This document shows, in pieces, positions 18,046 to 26,963 of a stretch of DNA of 64,000 nucleotides; within the stretch, counting starts at the first letter, position 1; the number at the start of each line of letters is the position of its first letter. Below the pieces are notes generated by a model, which was not told the DNA's origin, did not search any database, and worked only from the letters and a program-made list of their open reading frames with translations. Source of the DNA: Apibacter mensalis (lineage in GTDB: Bacteria; Bacteroidota; Bacteroidia; Flavobacteriales; Weeksellaceae); contig NZ_LIVM01000010.1 of NCBI RefSeq assembly GCF_001418685.1, positions 48,288 through 112,287 on the forward strand, given 5' to 3'. Position numbers and translations under genes: made by a program.

Positions 18046-19113
18046 ATGATTTGCAAAATCTTAATTTATTGTTTATTAATACTAACCTTTATAAATTGTA
18101 AAACATTGGAAATAGACAAACAAATGTATAACGGACTTAGAAATGGTTTATATGCAAACATTAAAACCAGTAAGGGAAATATGTTGGTTAAATTCTTTGA
18201 TCAAGAATCTCCGGTTACTGTCGCTAACTTTATTGGATTGGCTGAAGGTACAATTCCAAACGATGCTAAAAAACCGGGTGAGCCATTTTACGACGGGATC
18301 ATCTTTCATAGAGTTATTAAAGATTTTATGATTCAAACAGGCGACCCACAAGGAACAGGGATGGGTGGTCCGGGATATAGGTTTGAAGATGAAAAAAACG
18401 ATTTAAAGCATATCGGAACAGGAATACTTTCTATGGCTAATTCAGGTCCCAACACCAATGGAAGCCAATTTTTTATAACAGAAGTCCCTACTCCGTGGCT
18501 GGATGGAAAACATACTATTTTTGGAGAGGTAATTAAAGGTTTGGAAACGGTTAACATTATCGCACGTGTTAAAACCGGTGCTCAAGATAAGCCGATAGAC
18601 CCTGTAATAATTGAAAAAGTTTCAATTATAACTAAAGGAGACGAATATAAAAATTATGATGCGGCGCAATTTTTTAAGGACAATAAAGATTTAATTTCTA
18701 ATAGGAATAAAAAGTATTTGGAAGAAAAGCAAAAAGTTATTAATGCAAAGTTGGATGAATTAAAATTAAATATGATTCAAACGTCTAGTGGACTTTTTTA
18801 TAAAATTGATGAAAAAGGTTCGGGGGCTAAGGCTAAATCGGGAGATACCGTTTCTGTGCATTATGAGGGATCTTTAGTTAATGGAAACGTGTTTGATTCT
18901 TCCTTTGCAAGAAATGAGCCTATTGAATTTCCATTAGGCAGAGGAATGGTTATTAAAGGGTGGGAAGAAGGTATTTCACTTTTGAATGAAGGTGATAAAG
19001 CCACTTTTTTAATTCCACCCTCATTAGGTTATGGTGCTCAAGGTGCCGGTGGCGGAGTTATTCCTCCGAATGCATGGCTTATTTTTAAAGTCGAGCTTGT
19101 AAAAGCTAAATAA
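18046..19113 (+). CDS. Lipoprotein with cyclophilin and FKBP isomerase domains
   Basis: This exported protein carries two unrelated peptidyl-prolyl isomerase domains (EC 5.2.1.8) in one chain and probably helps fold envelope proteins. I start it at ATG 18046, giving 355 residues. This gives a lipoprotein signal MICKILIYCLLILTFINC with lipidated C18; the frame is open further upstream to a GTG at 17956. Residues 29-200 are a cyclophilin with IIFHRVIKDFMIQTGDPQG and NGSQFFIT. A helical linker (200-240) follows. Residues 250-355 are FKBP-type, with VHYEGSLVNGNVFDSS, KGWEEG and PPSLGYGAQ. Both active sites look intact. A strong terminator follows the stop. Confidence 0.9.
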   Translation: MICKILIYCLLILTFINCKTLEIDKQMYNGLRNGLYANIKTSKGNMLVKFFDQESPVTVANFIGLAEGTIPNDAKKPGEPFYDGIIFHRVIKDFMIQTGDPQGTGMGGPGYRFEDEKNDLKHIGTGILSMANSGPNTNGSQFFITEVPTPWLDGKHTIFGEVIKGLETVNIIARVKTGAQDKPIDPVIIEKVSIITKGDEYKNYDAAQFFKDNKDLISNRNKKYLEEKQKVINAKLDELKLNMIQTSSGLFYKIDEKGSGAKAKSGDTVSVHYEGSLVNGNVFDSSFARNEPIEFPLGRGMVIKGWEEGISLLNEGDKATFLIPPSLGYGAQGAGGGVIPPNAWLIFKVELVKAK

Positions 19114-19117
19114 AAAA

Positions 19118-19160
19118 ATAAAAATCCGGTTATACGTATAACCGGATTTTTATTTTTTTA
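19118..19160 (+). terminator. Strong terminator after the isomerase gene
   Basis: AAAATCCGGTTATA and its complement TATAACCGGATTTT form a long near-perfect stem with CG at the tip, followed by TTTATTTTTTT. It is one of the clearest intrinsic terminators in the window. Confidence 0.9.
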
Positions 19161-19797
19161 TTTTATAACCAGTAATCTCAACTATTTTTTACTCATTAGG
19201 TGTTTTATTATATATTATGATTGGTTATTTTTTCTAATAAACCTAAAAAAGGGTAGGAAATAAACTACATTCTAAGGCATTTTATAAGTTGAGAACTTTC
19301 TATACCTTTATAATTATATTGTTCTTACTTATTTAATAATCATAATATATAGTTTCAGACTCATTTACATAACCTCTAGTAATACTATGAAAATGTTACT
19401 GAATTAAATTTTAAAATCTGGAAAATATTGTCTTTTTTTGTTAAATAGTACAACAGTATGAAAATTAATTTACATTTAAATACTCCTGCACTTATCTTTT
19501 AAAAACTATTTCCCAAGTAAAATAGTAAATAATTTTTCGAATTCTTAATCATAACTCTTTTTTTAATTAAACTTTAAAAAATTATATAAAAGAATAAACA
19601 TATAGGTATTTTTCATCATTTAATTAACTAAACTACATACTTATATATTAATTAATACAATTACAATAATGTAATTTAAATCTATTATTTATTAATTTAA
19701 AATACACAAAGTATTTATTTTCATATACTTATATCAATAATAAAAAATAATATAAAATTTTATTTATAAATACATAATAATATAAAATAAATTTTTT
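19161..19797. other. Long non-coding spacer before the TonB-dependent receptor gene
   Basis: Over 600 bases hold no convincing ORF, RNA gene or repeat. The last 200 bases are almost purely A and T. The promoter-like box of the receptor operon follows at 19798. Confidence 0.5.
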
Positions 19798-19832
19798 TAA
19801 ATTTGACATCATTCCTACCTGTTAAGTAGGAA
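19798..19832 (+). promoter_or_regulatory. -7 box and 5' hairpin of the receptor operon
   Basis: TAAATTTG (19798-19805) fits TAnnTTTG. TTCCTAC (19812-19818) and GTAGGAA (19826-19832) form a seven-base-pair stem that starts within a few bases of the predicted transcription start and about 34 bases before the ATG. It may be an operator or an RNA hairpin at the mRNA 5' end. Confidence 0.45.
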
Positions 19833-19865
19833 ATATTTTTTAGTGTAATAATTATTTAAATTTTC

Positions 19866-22637
19866 ATGAAAAAAATTTTAACAGGTAAAACTTTTGTAGC
19901 GTTTTTTAGTATTTTTTATTCCTTTGTATCTGCACAAACCCTTGTTAAAGGAATAGTGCAAAATGATAAAAAAGAAGAAATAAAAGGAGCTCAAATTCTT
20001 GTTGAGGAAAATGGCCTAAAAACAATAACCGACATTCATGGTAAGTATGAAATTACCATTCCGAATGGAATTTATAAATTTATAGTTACCACTCCCGAAC
20101 AGGACAAAATATCCGAAATTATACCCATTAATAACGAAATACAAAAAATTGTAAATTTTACCATAAAAACTTATACTATAGAAGATGTAGTAGTAACAGG
20201 CACGCGGTTAAAACCAAGAATTTTATTGGAATCCCCTACTCCAGTAGATATTATTGATATCAAAAGAATAGCGGAAAATGGTGCACAAGTTAGTGTCAAT
20301 CAAATTTTAAACTATGTTGCACCATCTTTTACCTCAACTACTCAATCTTTAGGAGGCGGAACAGATATGATTGACCCTATATCATTACGAGGATTGACTC
20401 CGGATCAGGTTTTAGTATTAGTTAATGGTAAAAGAAGATATAATTCAGCTTTATTAAATGTTAACGGGACTTTTGGTAAAGGTACTGTAGGTACAGACCT
20501 AAATTCTATACCGGTTTCATCTATTGATCGAATAGAAATACTAAGAGATGCAGCTGCTGCTCAGTATGGTAATGATGCGGTTGCGGGGGTGATTAATATT
20601 ATCCTGAAAAATTCCATTAAAAAATTGAGTGCAACTATTACCGCCGGAGAATATATAAGTAAAAACGAGGCTCAAGGTAAAACTTCAAAGGATGGAGAAA
20701 CTGTACAGGTGAGTTTAAATTATGGTATACCATTGCATGTAAAAGGACGAGGATATATAAACTTTTCCGCAACTTTTGACAGAAGAAATCCAACCAACAG
20801 AGGAGGAATCTATCAAGGATCTATATATCCAGATTATTCAAGTGGTATTACTATAGATAAAACCGATCAATTTCTTGAAAGTACCCATACCAATCGTCGG
20901 AATTATAGTCTTATTATAGGCCAATCAGAGGCCATTAACGGTCAATTTGCTTACAATGCTTCTTTACCCTTAAATCATAATACAGAATTATATTCATTTG
21001 GAATATTCGGATATAGAAATAGCATTGCATCTCAATTTTACAGATACCCAAATTCTGAAAACAATGTAAAATCCATATATCCTCAAGGCTTTAGACCACA
21101 AGCGGAAGTTAGCATTTATGACAGATCAGCCACCGTTGGCGTAAAAGGAACATTCTTGAGTTGGAAAATGGAAATTAGTAATACTTTCGGACAAAATATT
21201 TTTAATAATAAAGCTAAAAACACGTTGAATGCTTCTTTAGGTGAAAAGTCTCCGACTACCTTCCAGGGAGGAAAATTACAATTTACACAAAATGTTGTTA
21301 ATGTAGATATGTCAAAAAAATTTAATTGGCTTTCAGAGTTGGGACTAGCTTGGGGAGGAGAATACAGGTACGAGAAATATCAAATTATTGCGGGAGAAGA
21401 AGCATCCTATGCAAATTATGCTATGGGTAGAGAAATAGTCAATGACGATGGCAGTATTTCCATTATACCGGATAGTAAAGGTAATATACCTATAAAATTC
21501 GGACCGGATGGTAAACTACCGGTACCGGGAGGGGCTCAAGGAAATACCGGTTTTTCTCCACAAAATGCAACAGATTCCCATAGAAATTCCCTGGCAGCCT
21601 ATACAGATGCAGAAATCAATTTTAACCAATCTTTCCTGATTGATCTTGCCGGAAGATATGAATATTATAATGAAGTTGGTTCGACCGTTAACGGAAAAAT
21701 AGCTTTTCGTTATAAATTTTTCAAATATTTTAATGTCAGGGGATCGGGAAGTACAGGATTTCGTGCTCCTTCCTTGCAACAACAATATTATTCCAGTACG
21801 GGAACTTCTTATGTAAATGGGAATATGTATGAGGTAGGGACTTTTACTAATGATAGTAAAATAGCCCAACTTCTTGGTATTCCAAAATTAAAGCCTGAAA
21901 AATCCAGAAGTCTTAGTGCTGGGCTTTCTGCAAAGGTTGGTAGATTTAATTTTAGTCTTGATGGCTATTTTACTCGAATCAACAATAAGATTGTTTATAC
22001 CGACCTGTTTAGCGGAGATCCGAACGGATCACCTTCAGAAAAAGAAATCTATCAAATCTTACAACAGGCAGGAGCTCAAAAAGCTCGATTTTTTGCAAAT
22101 GCCGTCGATACGGAAACTAAAGGTTTAGATGCAGTCCTCTCTTATAGCACTAATATAGGGCGGGGAAAATTGTTTATGGATCTGGCCGGAACTATTTCTT
22201 ATACACAACAAGTAGGTAACATACATACCTCAAACTTATTAAAGGATAAAAAAGATATCTACTTCAGTAACTCCAGCAAAGTTTATTTAGAAAATGTAAT
22301 ACCAAATCATAAATTCAATATTTCACTTACCTATACTATACAAAAATGGAATTTATTTTTAAGAAATAATTATTTTGGTGGAGTTACGGAACCGTCTAAT
22401 ACAATTTCAAATCAACAATATTATAACCCTAGGTGGATTACCGATGCTTCATTAACCTATAAATTAACAAATTTCTTAAAATTAACTGTGGGCGCAACTA
22501 ATCTGTTTAATTGCTATCCTGAAAAAATAACCAAAAAAGCTAATAGTAACCAAGGACAATTTGTTTATTCTCGATATGTAAGCCAATTTGGTTTTAATGG
22601 TCGTTACGTTTTTACCCGATTAAATTTTAATCTCTAA
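19866..22637 (+). CDS. TonB-dependent outer membrane receptor
   Basis: This 923-residue protein should be an outer membrane active transporter powered by the TonB-ExbB-ExbD system. It has a signal peptide (residues 1-23, ending FVSAQ), a carboxypeptidase-regulatory-like beta domain (26-105), and a TonB-box-like VVVTGTR near 116. The plug domain (about 120-240) contains ISLRGLTPDQVLVLVNGKRR and EILRDAAAAQYGNDAVAGVINIIL. A 22-strand-type barrel ends RYVFTRLNFNL with the expected C-terminal aromatic-rich strand. No SusD partner follows, so it is not a typical SusCD glycan importer. Two exported proteins follow after seven and ten bases in a tight operon. The ligand is unknown; metal chelates, peptides or amide compounds are all possible. 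Confidence 0.92.
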   Translation: MKKILTGKTFVAFFSIFYSFVSAQTLVKGIVQNDKKEEIKGAQILVEENGLKTITDIHGKYEITIPNGIYKFIVTTPEQDKISEIIPINNEIQKIVNFTIKTYTIEDVVVTGTRLKPRILLESPTPVDIIDIKRIAENGAQVSVNQILNYVAPSFTSTTQSLGGGTDMIDPISLRGLTPDQVLVLVNGKRRYNSALLNVNGTFGKGTVGTDLNSIPVSSIDRIEILRDAAAAQYGNDAVAGVINIILKNSIKKLSATITAGEYISKNEAQGKTSKDGETVQVSLNYGIPLHVKGRGYINFSATFDRRNPTNRGGIYQGSIYPDYSSGITIDKTDQFLESTHTNRRNYSLIIGQSEAINGQFAYNASLPLNHNTELYSFGIFGYRNSIASQFYRYPNSENNVKSIYPQGFRPQAEVSIYDRSATVGVKGTFLSWKMEISNTFGQNIFNNKAKNTLNASLGEKSPTTFQGGKLQFTQNVVNVDMSKKFNWLSELGLAWGGEYRYEKYQIIAGEEASYANYAMGREIVNDDGSISIIPDSKGNIPIKFGPDGKLPVPGGAQGNTGFSPQNATDSHRNSLAAYTDAEINFNQSFLIDLAGRYEYYNEVGSTVNGKIAFRYKFFKYFNVRGSGSTGFRAPSLQQQYYSSTGTSYVNGNMYEVGTFTNDSKIAQLLGIPKLKPEKSRSLSAGLSAKVGRFNFSLDGYFTRINNKIVYTDLFSGDPNGSPSEKEIYQILQQAGAQKARFFANAVDTETKGLDAVLSYSTNIGRGKLFMDLAGTISYTQQVGNIHTSNLLKDKKDIYFSNSSKVYLENVIPNHKFNISLTYTIQKWNLFLRNNYFGGVTEPSNTISNQQYYNPRWITDASLTYKLTNFLKLTVGATNLFNCYPEKITKKANSNQGQFVYSRYVSQFGFNGRYVFTRLNFNL

Positions 22638-22644
22638 TAGAATC

Positions 22645-23337
22645 ATGAAAAAAATTATTGTAACTTTTAAAATACTTTTCGGATTATATTTATCCGGACA
22701 AGTGAATTCGGTTTTAGAACCCAAAGAATTTTTGCAAAAGCTAAAGAGCTCGGATATAGTACTATTAGATGTTCGCACACCTGAAGAATACCAAACCGGA
22801 CATATTAAAAATGCTATAGATTTAGATTACAGAACCCCAACCTTTAGTGATAAAATACGTAAACTGGATCCTTCCAAAACTTACCTAATTTATTGTAGAT
22901 CCGGAAGACGTTCTGCTTCGACGGTTGATTCACTTAAAAACCTGGGATTTACCCAATTATATGACCTAAAAGGAGGAATTAATGCATGGAAAAGAGAAAA
23001 TCTGCCGATTGTTGGAGAGACTAAAGACAAAATATCAAAAGAAGAATTTAAAAAAATGATTTCTTCCGATCACATCGTTCTGATTGATTTTTATGCTCCT
23101 TGGTGTGGACCCTGTTTAAAAATGGAACCCATGTTTAAAAGTTTAGCTGAAAAATACCGAAATAAAGTTAAAATTATTAAAATAAACAGCGATGAGAATA
23201 GAAATTTAGCTAAACCCTATATCCAAGATGGATTTCCTAAATTAATAGCTTATAAAGACCAAAAAGTGCAATGGGAAAAAGTAGGATTGATTGACGAGGA
23301 AGAACTTATACAAAAAATTGAAAAATTATTAAATTAA
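22645..23337 (+). CDS. Exported rhodanese-thioredoxin fusion protein
   Basis: The 230-residue protein has a probable signal peptide (1-19, MKKIIVTFKILFGLYLSG), a rhodanese domain (24-122) and a thioredoxin domain (125-230). The rhodanese active loop CRSGRR has its cysteine at C84, and the LDVRTPEEYQTGHI substrate side is intact. The thioredoxin site is WCGPC with C154 and C157, and FPKLIAY carries the cis-proline. Such a protein could transfer sulfane sulfur and reduce the resulting persulfide or disulfide in the periplasm. It starts seven bases after the receptor gene and ends ten bases before the hydrolase gene. The physiological partner is unknown. Confidence 0.88.
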   Translation: MKKIIVTFKILFGLYLSGQVNSVLEPKEFLQKLKSSDIVLLDVRTPEEYQTGHIKNAIDLDYRTPTFSDKIRKLDPSKTYLIYCRSGRRSASTVDSLKNLGFTQLYDLKGGINAWKRENLPIVGETKDKISKEEFKKMISSDHIVLIDFYAPWCGPCLKMEPMFKSLAEKYRNKVKIIKINSDENRNLAKPYIQDGFPKLIAYKDQKVQWEKVGLIDEEELIQKIEKLLN

Positions 23338-23347
23338 AGTTTTACTT

Positions 23348-24526
23348 ATGAAAAAATGTTTTCTTATAAATATTTTAATTTTTTCAATTAATATAGGATT
23401 TAGCTGTACTACTGCCGTTATATCGGGTAAAGCCACCCCTGATGGAAGACCTTTATTATATAAAAATAGGGATACTACTACGCTTCATAGTCGGATGGTT
23501 TATTCCAATCATGGAAAATATTCTTTCATAGGAATGACAAATCCTGATGATAAAGACAATAAAAATATATTGAACGGACATAACAGTGCAGGATTTGCCA
23601 TCATGAATTCAGACAGTTATAATCTCAATTATCCGGAAATTAAGGAGAACCAAAGACAAGATGGAGAAATAATGAGGCTCGCACTGGAAAGCTGTTCCAC
23701 CCTCAAAGACTTTGAAAACTTACTTATTCATCTTCCTAAGCCCTTACGCTTAAGTTCTAACTTTGGAGTTATAGATGCTCAAGGAGGTGCTGCTTATTAT
23801 GAAACAAGCAATCTAGGTTTTGTTAAATACGATGCCAATAACCCTAACATTGCACCTTTAGGATATATTATACGCACCAACTATTCTTTTTCAGGTAAAT
23901 CTGAAGGTGGTAAAGGATATAGCAGATTCCTTCGTGCACAGGAATTATTATATTCAGCCTCTCTAACTAATTCTCTTACACCGAAATATTTTTTACAAAA
24001 TGTTTCCAGATCTTTAATTCATGGTTTAACAAAAGTTGATCTGACTAAATATAGTGAGGAATTTTCAGCTTTTAGAGATTTTATTCCTCGTTACTATACC
24101 GCATCCGTTGTAGTAATTCAAGGAGTTAAACAAACTGAATCACCTTTGCTAACTACTGCCTGGACTATTTTAGGAACTTCGCTGGGTTCTGTTGCCATAC
24201 CCTTATGGCTAAATTTCAATAAAATTTTCCCTAAAGTTCTAACTGCTGATTTATACAACACTACTCTAATGGATGAATGGGCCAGTACGATAAAAAAGAA
24301 ATTATTTCCCATAGAAAAGGGTGAAGGATCAGATTATATCCATGTGCCCACCTTAGTATCAATTATACCGAAACTCATATCAATTGAAAATGCAATAATG
24401 GAACAATCGGAACTATTACTCAATGAATGGAGAATTGAAGACAAAATAAATAATAAAGAATTGATTAATTTTTATTCTTGGGTCGATAAATACATCCATG
24501 ATAAATATTTTCCATTAACCCAATAA
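23348..24526 (+). CDS. Exported N-terminal-cysteine amide hydrolase (C45/choloylglycine-like)
   Basis: This 392-residue protein resembles the Ntn-hydrolases that cleave linear amides, such as acyl-CoA:6-APA acyltransferase and penicillin V acylase relatives. The signal-like segment ends GFS and is followed by C20-TTAVISGKATPDGRPLLYKNRDT. Removal of the signal would expose Cys20 as the N-terminal nucleophile, and the KNRDT turn fits the family. Further core segments are HNSAGFAIMNSDSYNL and NFGVIDAQGGAAYYETSN. The SC junction could also be read as a lipobox, which would conflict with a free catalytic cysteine. It is the last gene of the receptor operon and ends before a terminator. The substrate is unknown. 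Confidence 0.8.
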   Translation: MKKCFLINILIFSINIGFSCTTAVISGKATPDGRPLLYKNRDTTTLHSRMVYSNHGKYSFIGMTNPDDKDNKNILNGHNSAGFAIMNSDSYNLNYPEIKENQRQDGEIMRLALESCSTLKDFENLLIHLPKPLRLSSNFGVIDAQGGAAYYETSNLGFVKYDANNPNIAPLGYIIRTNYSFSGKSEGGKGYSRFLRAQELLYSASLTNSLTPKYFLQNVSRSLIHGLTKVDLTKYSEEFSAFRDFIPRYYTASVVVIQGVKQTESPLLTTAWTILGTSLGSVAIPLWLNFNKIFPKVLTADLYNTTLMDEWASTIKKKLFPIEKGEGSDYIHVPTLVSIIPKLISIENAIMEQSELLLNEWRIEDKINNKELINFYSWVDKYIHDKYFPLTQ

Positions 24527-24561
24527 AAACTAATAGTTCTACCGATTTAAATATTTTTTTA

Positions 24562-24622
24562 ATACACCTGTTATAAATTTAAATAAGTTTAGTTACTAAA
24601 TTTTGTACAGGTGTACTTTTTT
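24562..24622 (+). terminator. Terminator of the receptor operon
   Basis: TACACCTGT (from 24563) pairs with ACAGGTGTA (to 24615), with inner TAAATTT/AAATTTA pairing as well, followed by CTTTTTTAAT. This fits an intrinsic terminator about 40 bases past the hydrolase stop. Confidence 0.75.
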
Positions 24623-24690
24623 AATCCTATGAATCTAACCATTTTATAAGTATATAACTAGTATATTTTTTCGATTATGGCAAAAAACAT

Positions 24691-24698
24691 TAAATTTG
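24691..24698 (+). promoter_or_regulatory. -7 box before the DUF4199 gene
   Basis: TAAATTTG fits TAnnTTTG and would start transcription near 24702, about ten bases before the ATG. No clear -33 TTG is visible. Confidence 0.4.
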
Positions 24699-24711
24699 CT
24701 TTCATATCGAT

Positions 24712-25299
24712 ATGAAAAATAAACCTACTCAATACGGATTATTATTGGCAGCAATTACGCTTATTTTATTTTTTGCTGTATATTTTTGCTTCATAGGATT
24801 TAATTATTATATTATTAGTATTCAAGTTAATTTTTTTGTTCTTCCTGCCCTATATACCTTAGTTTCAATAGTATTATTATATAAACTGACAAATTATAAA
24901 AAACTTTCATTTTTAAAGTGTTTGCAATATTCATTTACGACTATGTTTATAGGAGGAACTCTATCTTACCTGCTTATTGCTTTATTTTTCAACTATATTG
25001 ACCTGAATGCACAACAACTTTTACAGGATCAAGGATTAAATAAAATGTTGGAAAATCTTAATTCCGAATATGAATCGATTCAAAATCCTTCGGAAGAAAT
25101 TACGTTGAAATATAATGAGTACGTAAATTATCTTAAAGTAAGGATTTCCCGTAATGAATCCTTTTTCACGATTAAAAATTCAAGTATTATTTTAAGTGTA
25201 TTATACTTTTTTTACTTTATAATATCCGTACTTTTGTCAATATTTTTTAGAACCAGAATATCTAATGCAACTATCTATAGTCATTCCCCTACTCAATGA
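24712..25299 (+). CDS. DUF4199 family inner-membrane protein
   Basis: The 195-residue protein has four hydrophobic helices, at about 10-32, 36-55, 70-95 and 155-180, separated by one charged extramembrane stretch (100-150). This matches the Bacteroidota DUF4199 family, whose function is unknown to me. Its last 35 bases overlap the start of the next gene in a different frame, which suggests translational coupling. The recurring pairing of DUF4199 with a polyprenyl-phosphate-type glycosyltransferase suggests a supporting role in lipid-linked sugar handling. This is inference. Confidence 0.75.
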   Translation: MKNKPTQYGLLLAAITLILFFAVYFCFIGFNYYIISIQVNFFVLPALYTLVSIVLLYKLTNYKKLSFLKCLQYSFTTMFIGGTLSYLLIALFFNYIDLNAQQLLQDQGLNKMLENLNSEYESIQNPSEEITLKYNEYVNYLKVRISRNESFFTIKNSSIILSVLYFFYFIISVLLSIFFRTRISNATIYSHSPTQ

Positions 25300-26227
25300 A
25301 GCAGAATCATTGCAAGAATTACTAAATCGAATTCAAGCTGTTTGTGAAAAAGAAGGCTATATTTATGAAATAGTTTTTGTAGATGATGGAAGTACCGATT
25401 TATCCTGGAAAATCATTTCCAATTTCAGTCAGCTCTATCCGGAAGTAAAAGGAATTAAATTCGCCAAAAATTACGGAAAATCACAAGCATTAAATGCGGC
25501 CTTTAAAGTCGTAAAAGGAGAAGTAATAATTACTATGGATGCTGATTTACAAGATTTTCCTGAAGAAATTCCTGCACTCAGGAAAATGATTATTGAAGAT
25601 GGATTCGATTTAGTTTCCGGTTGGAAGAAAAAAAGATATGATAATATTTTGACAAAGAATATTCCCTCTAAATTATTTAATAAGGCCGCCCAATTAACTT
25701 CAGGCGTAAAACTGCATGATTTCAACAATGGTCTAAAAGCGTATAGGTATGAAGTTGTAAAAGCCATCGATGTACACGGAGATATGCACCGCTATATTCC
25801 TGTATTGGCAAAAAACGAAGGATTCACAAAAATAACTGAAAAAGAAGTACCCCATCAAGCGCGACTTTATGGAAAATCAAAATTTGGTGCCAATCGGTTC
25901 GTTCGCGGCTTTCTCGATCTGATTACCGTTTGGTTTATGTCCGCCTTTGGAACAAGGCCCATGCACTTTTTTGGTTTTATAGGTACTTTAATGTTTATTA
26001 TCGGTTTTATTTCATCTGCTTGGTTGGGAATCAATAAACTATTAAAAGTATGGAAAAAAATTCCGGCTCAACTGATAACTAACGATCCTCTATTTTATAT
26101 AGCTTTAACTATGATGATTTTAGGTACTTTATTATTTATTGCCGGATTTTTAGGAGAATTAATCGTTCAATTAAAACGTGGTAAAAAAGATGATTATACA
26201 GTTTCACAATATTTAAATATCAATTAA
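25265..26227 (+). CDS. Membrane glycosyltransferase, polyprenyl-phosphate type
   Basis: This 320-residue GT2 enzyme resembles DPM1/ArnC/CsbB-type transferases that place a sugar on undecaprenyl phosphate. The N-terminal domain has LSIVIPLLNEAESLQELL, YEIVFVDDGSTDLSW and the DADLQDFPEEIP metal-binding motif. KVLHDFNNGLKAY-like and HRYIPVLAKNEGF segments follow, then the QARLYGKSKFGANRF signature. Two C-terminal transmembrane helices (about 235-260 and 275-305) anchor it. It overlaps the DUF4199 gene by 35 bases and precedes a DUF2807 lipoprotein by one base, so the four genes up to pgm probably form one operon. Donor sugar unknown. Confidence 0.88.
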   Translation: MQLSIVIPLLNEAESLQELLNRIQAVCEKEGYIYEIVFVDDGSTDLSWKIISNFSQLYPEVKGIKFAKNYGKSQALNAAFKVVKGEVIITMDADLQDFPEEIPALRKMIIEDGFDLVSGWKKKRYDNILTKNIPSKLFNKAAQLTSGVKLHDFNNGLKAYRYEVVKAIDVHGDMHRYIPVLAKNEGFTKITEKEVPHQARLYGKSKFGANRFVRGFLDLITVWFMSAFGTRPMHFFGFIGTLMFIIGFISSAWLGINKLLKVWKKIPAQLITNDPLFYIALTMMILGTLLFIAGFLGELIVQLKRGKKDDYTVSQYLNIN

Positions 26228-26228
26228 T

Positions 26229-26939
26229 ATGAAAAAATTATTTCATTATAGCGTTTTATCTGTTTTATCTATACTTTTACTTTCTTGTTCACATTCCATT
26301 AAAGGAGAAGGTGAAATAACTAATAAGGAAATAAAAATAAGTCCAATCAAGGAAATTTCCGCTAATGGCACATTTAGGCTTATTTATTTATTCGATGGCA
26401 ATAATCCGAGGATTGTGATTGAATCGTATAAGAACTTAATCCAAAATTTAAAAATTGAAAATTCGGATGGAAAATTAACCCTATCAGAAACTAACAATGT
26501 CAAAGATTCTGATCTCTATAATATTTATATTTACAATCCACAAATTGAAAAATTTGATATACATAATTTGGTAAATGTTGATATAAACTCTCAACTAAGA
26601 GTTTCAAAATTAACAATTAATTTATACGATGTTTCCAAATTTTTAGCCAATACTATAGTTGTAGATGAACTAAATGTGAATGTAAACGATGTTGCCGGGA
26701 TTAGCTTAAAAGGAACAAGCAATGCGTTAAATTTAACTGCTGAAGATACAAGCAATTTTATGGCTCCATTCCTGGAAGTTTCTGAAGCAAATATTGAGCT
26801 TTCCGATGTTGCTAAGGCAGAAATAAATGTTAAAAGCAAATTGACAGGTAAAATATCTGACAATTCGAGCTTAACTGTCATTGGTAATCCGGCTAAGGAC
26901 ATCCAACAAAAAGACTTAGCTGTTATAAATTTTAAATAA
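26229..26939 (+). CDS. DUF2807 (head GIN domain) lipoprotein
   Basis: The 236-residue protein begins with a lipoprotein signal MKKLFHYSVLSVLSILLLSC (lipidated C20). A KGEGEITNKEIKISPIKEISANGTFRLIY segment matches the start of the DUF2807/putative auto-transporter adhesin head GIN domain. The rest is a right-handed beta-helix-like run with repeated short strands (KLTINLYDVSKF, ELNVNVNDVAGI, NIELSDVAKAEI). Function of the family is unresolved; a structural or adhesive envelope role is a guess. It is tightly packed between the glycosyltransferase and phosphohexomutase genes. Confidence 0.85.
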   Translation: MKKLFHYSVLSVLSILLLSCSHSIKGEGEITNKEIKISPIKEISANGTFRLIYLFDGNNPRIVIESYKNLIQNLKIENSDGKLTLSETNNVKDSDLYNIYIYNPQIEKFDIHNLVNVDINSQLRVSKLTINLYDVSKFLANTIVVDELNVNVNDVAGISLKGTSNALNLTAEDTSNFMAPFLEVSEANIELSDVAKAEINVKSKLTGKISDNSSLTVIGNPAKDIQQKDLAVINFK

Positions 26940-26963
26940 TTATAAAATTAACATTTTTATTAT

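Noticed and set aside
19161..19865. A tRNA or other RNA gene in the long spacer before the receptor operon
   Set aside because: I looked for a tRNA T-loop (GGTTCGA-like) and paired arms and saw none; the region is too AT-rich for a stable tRNA.
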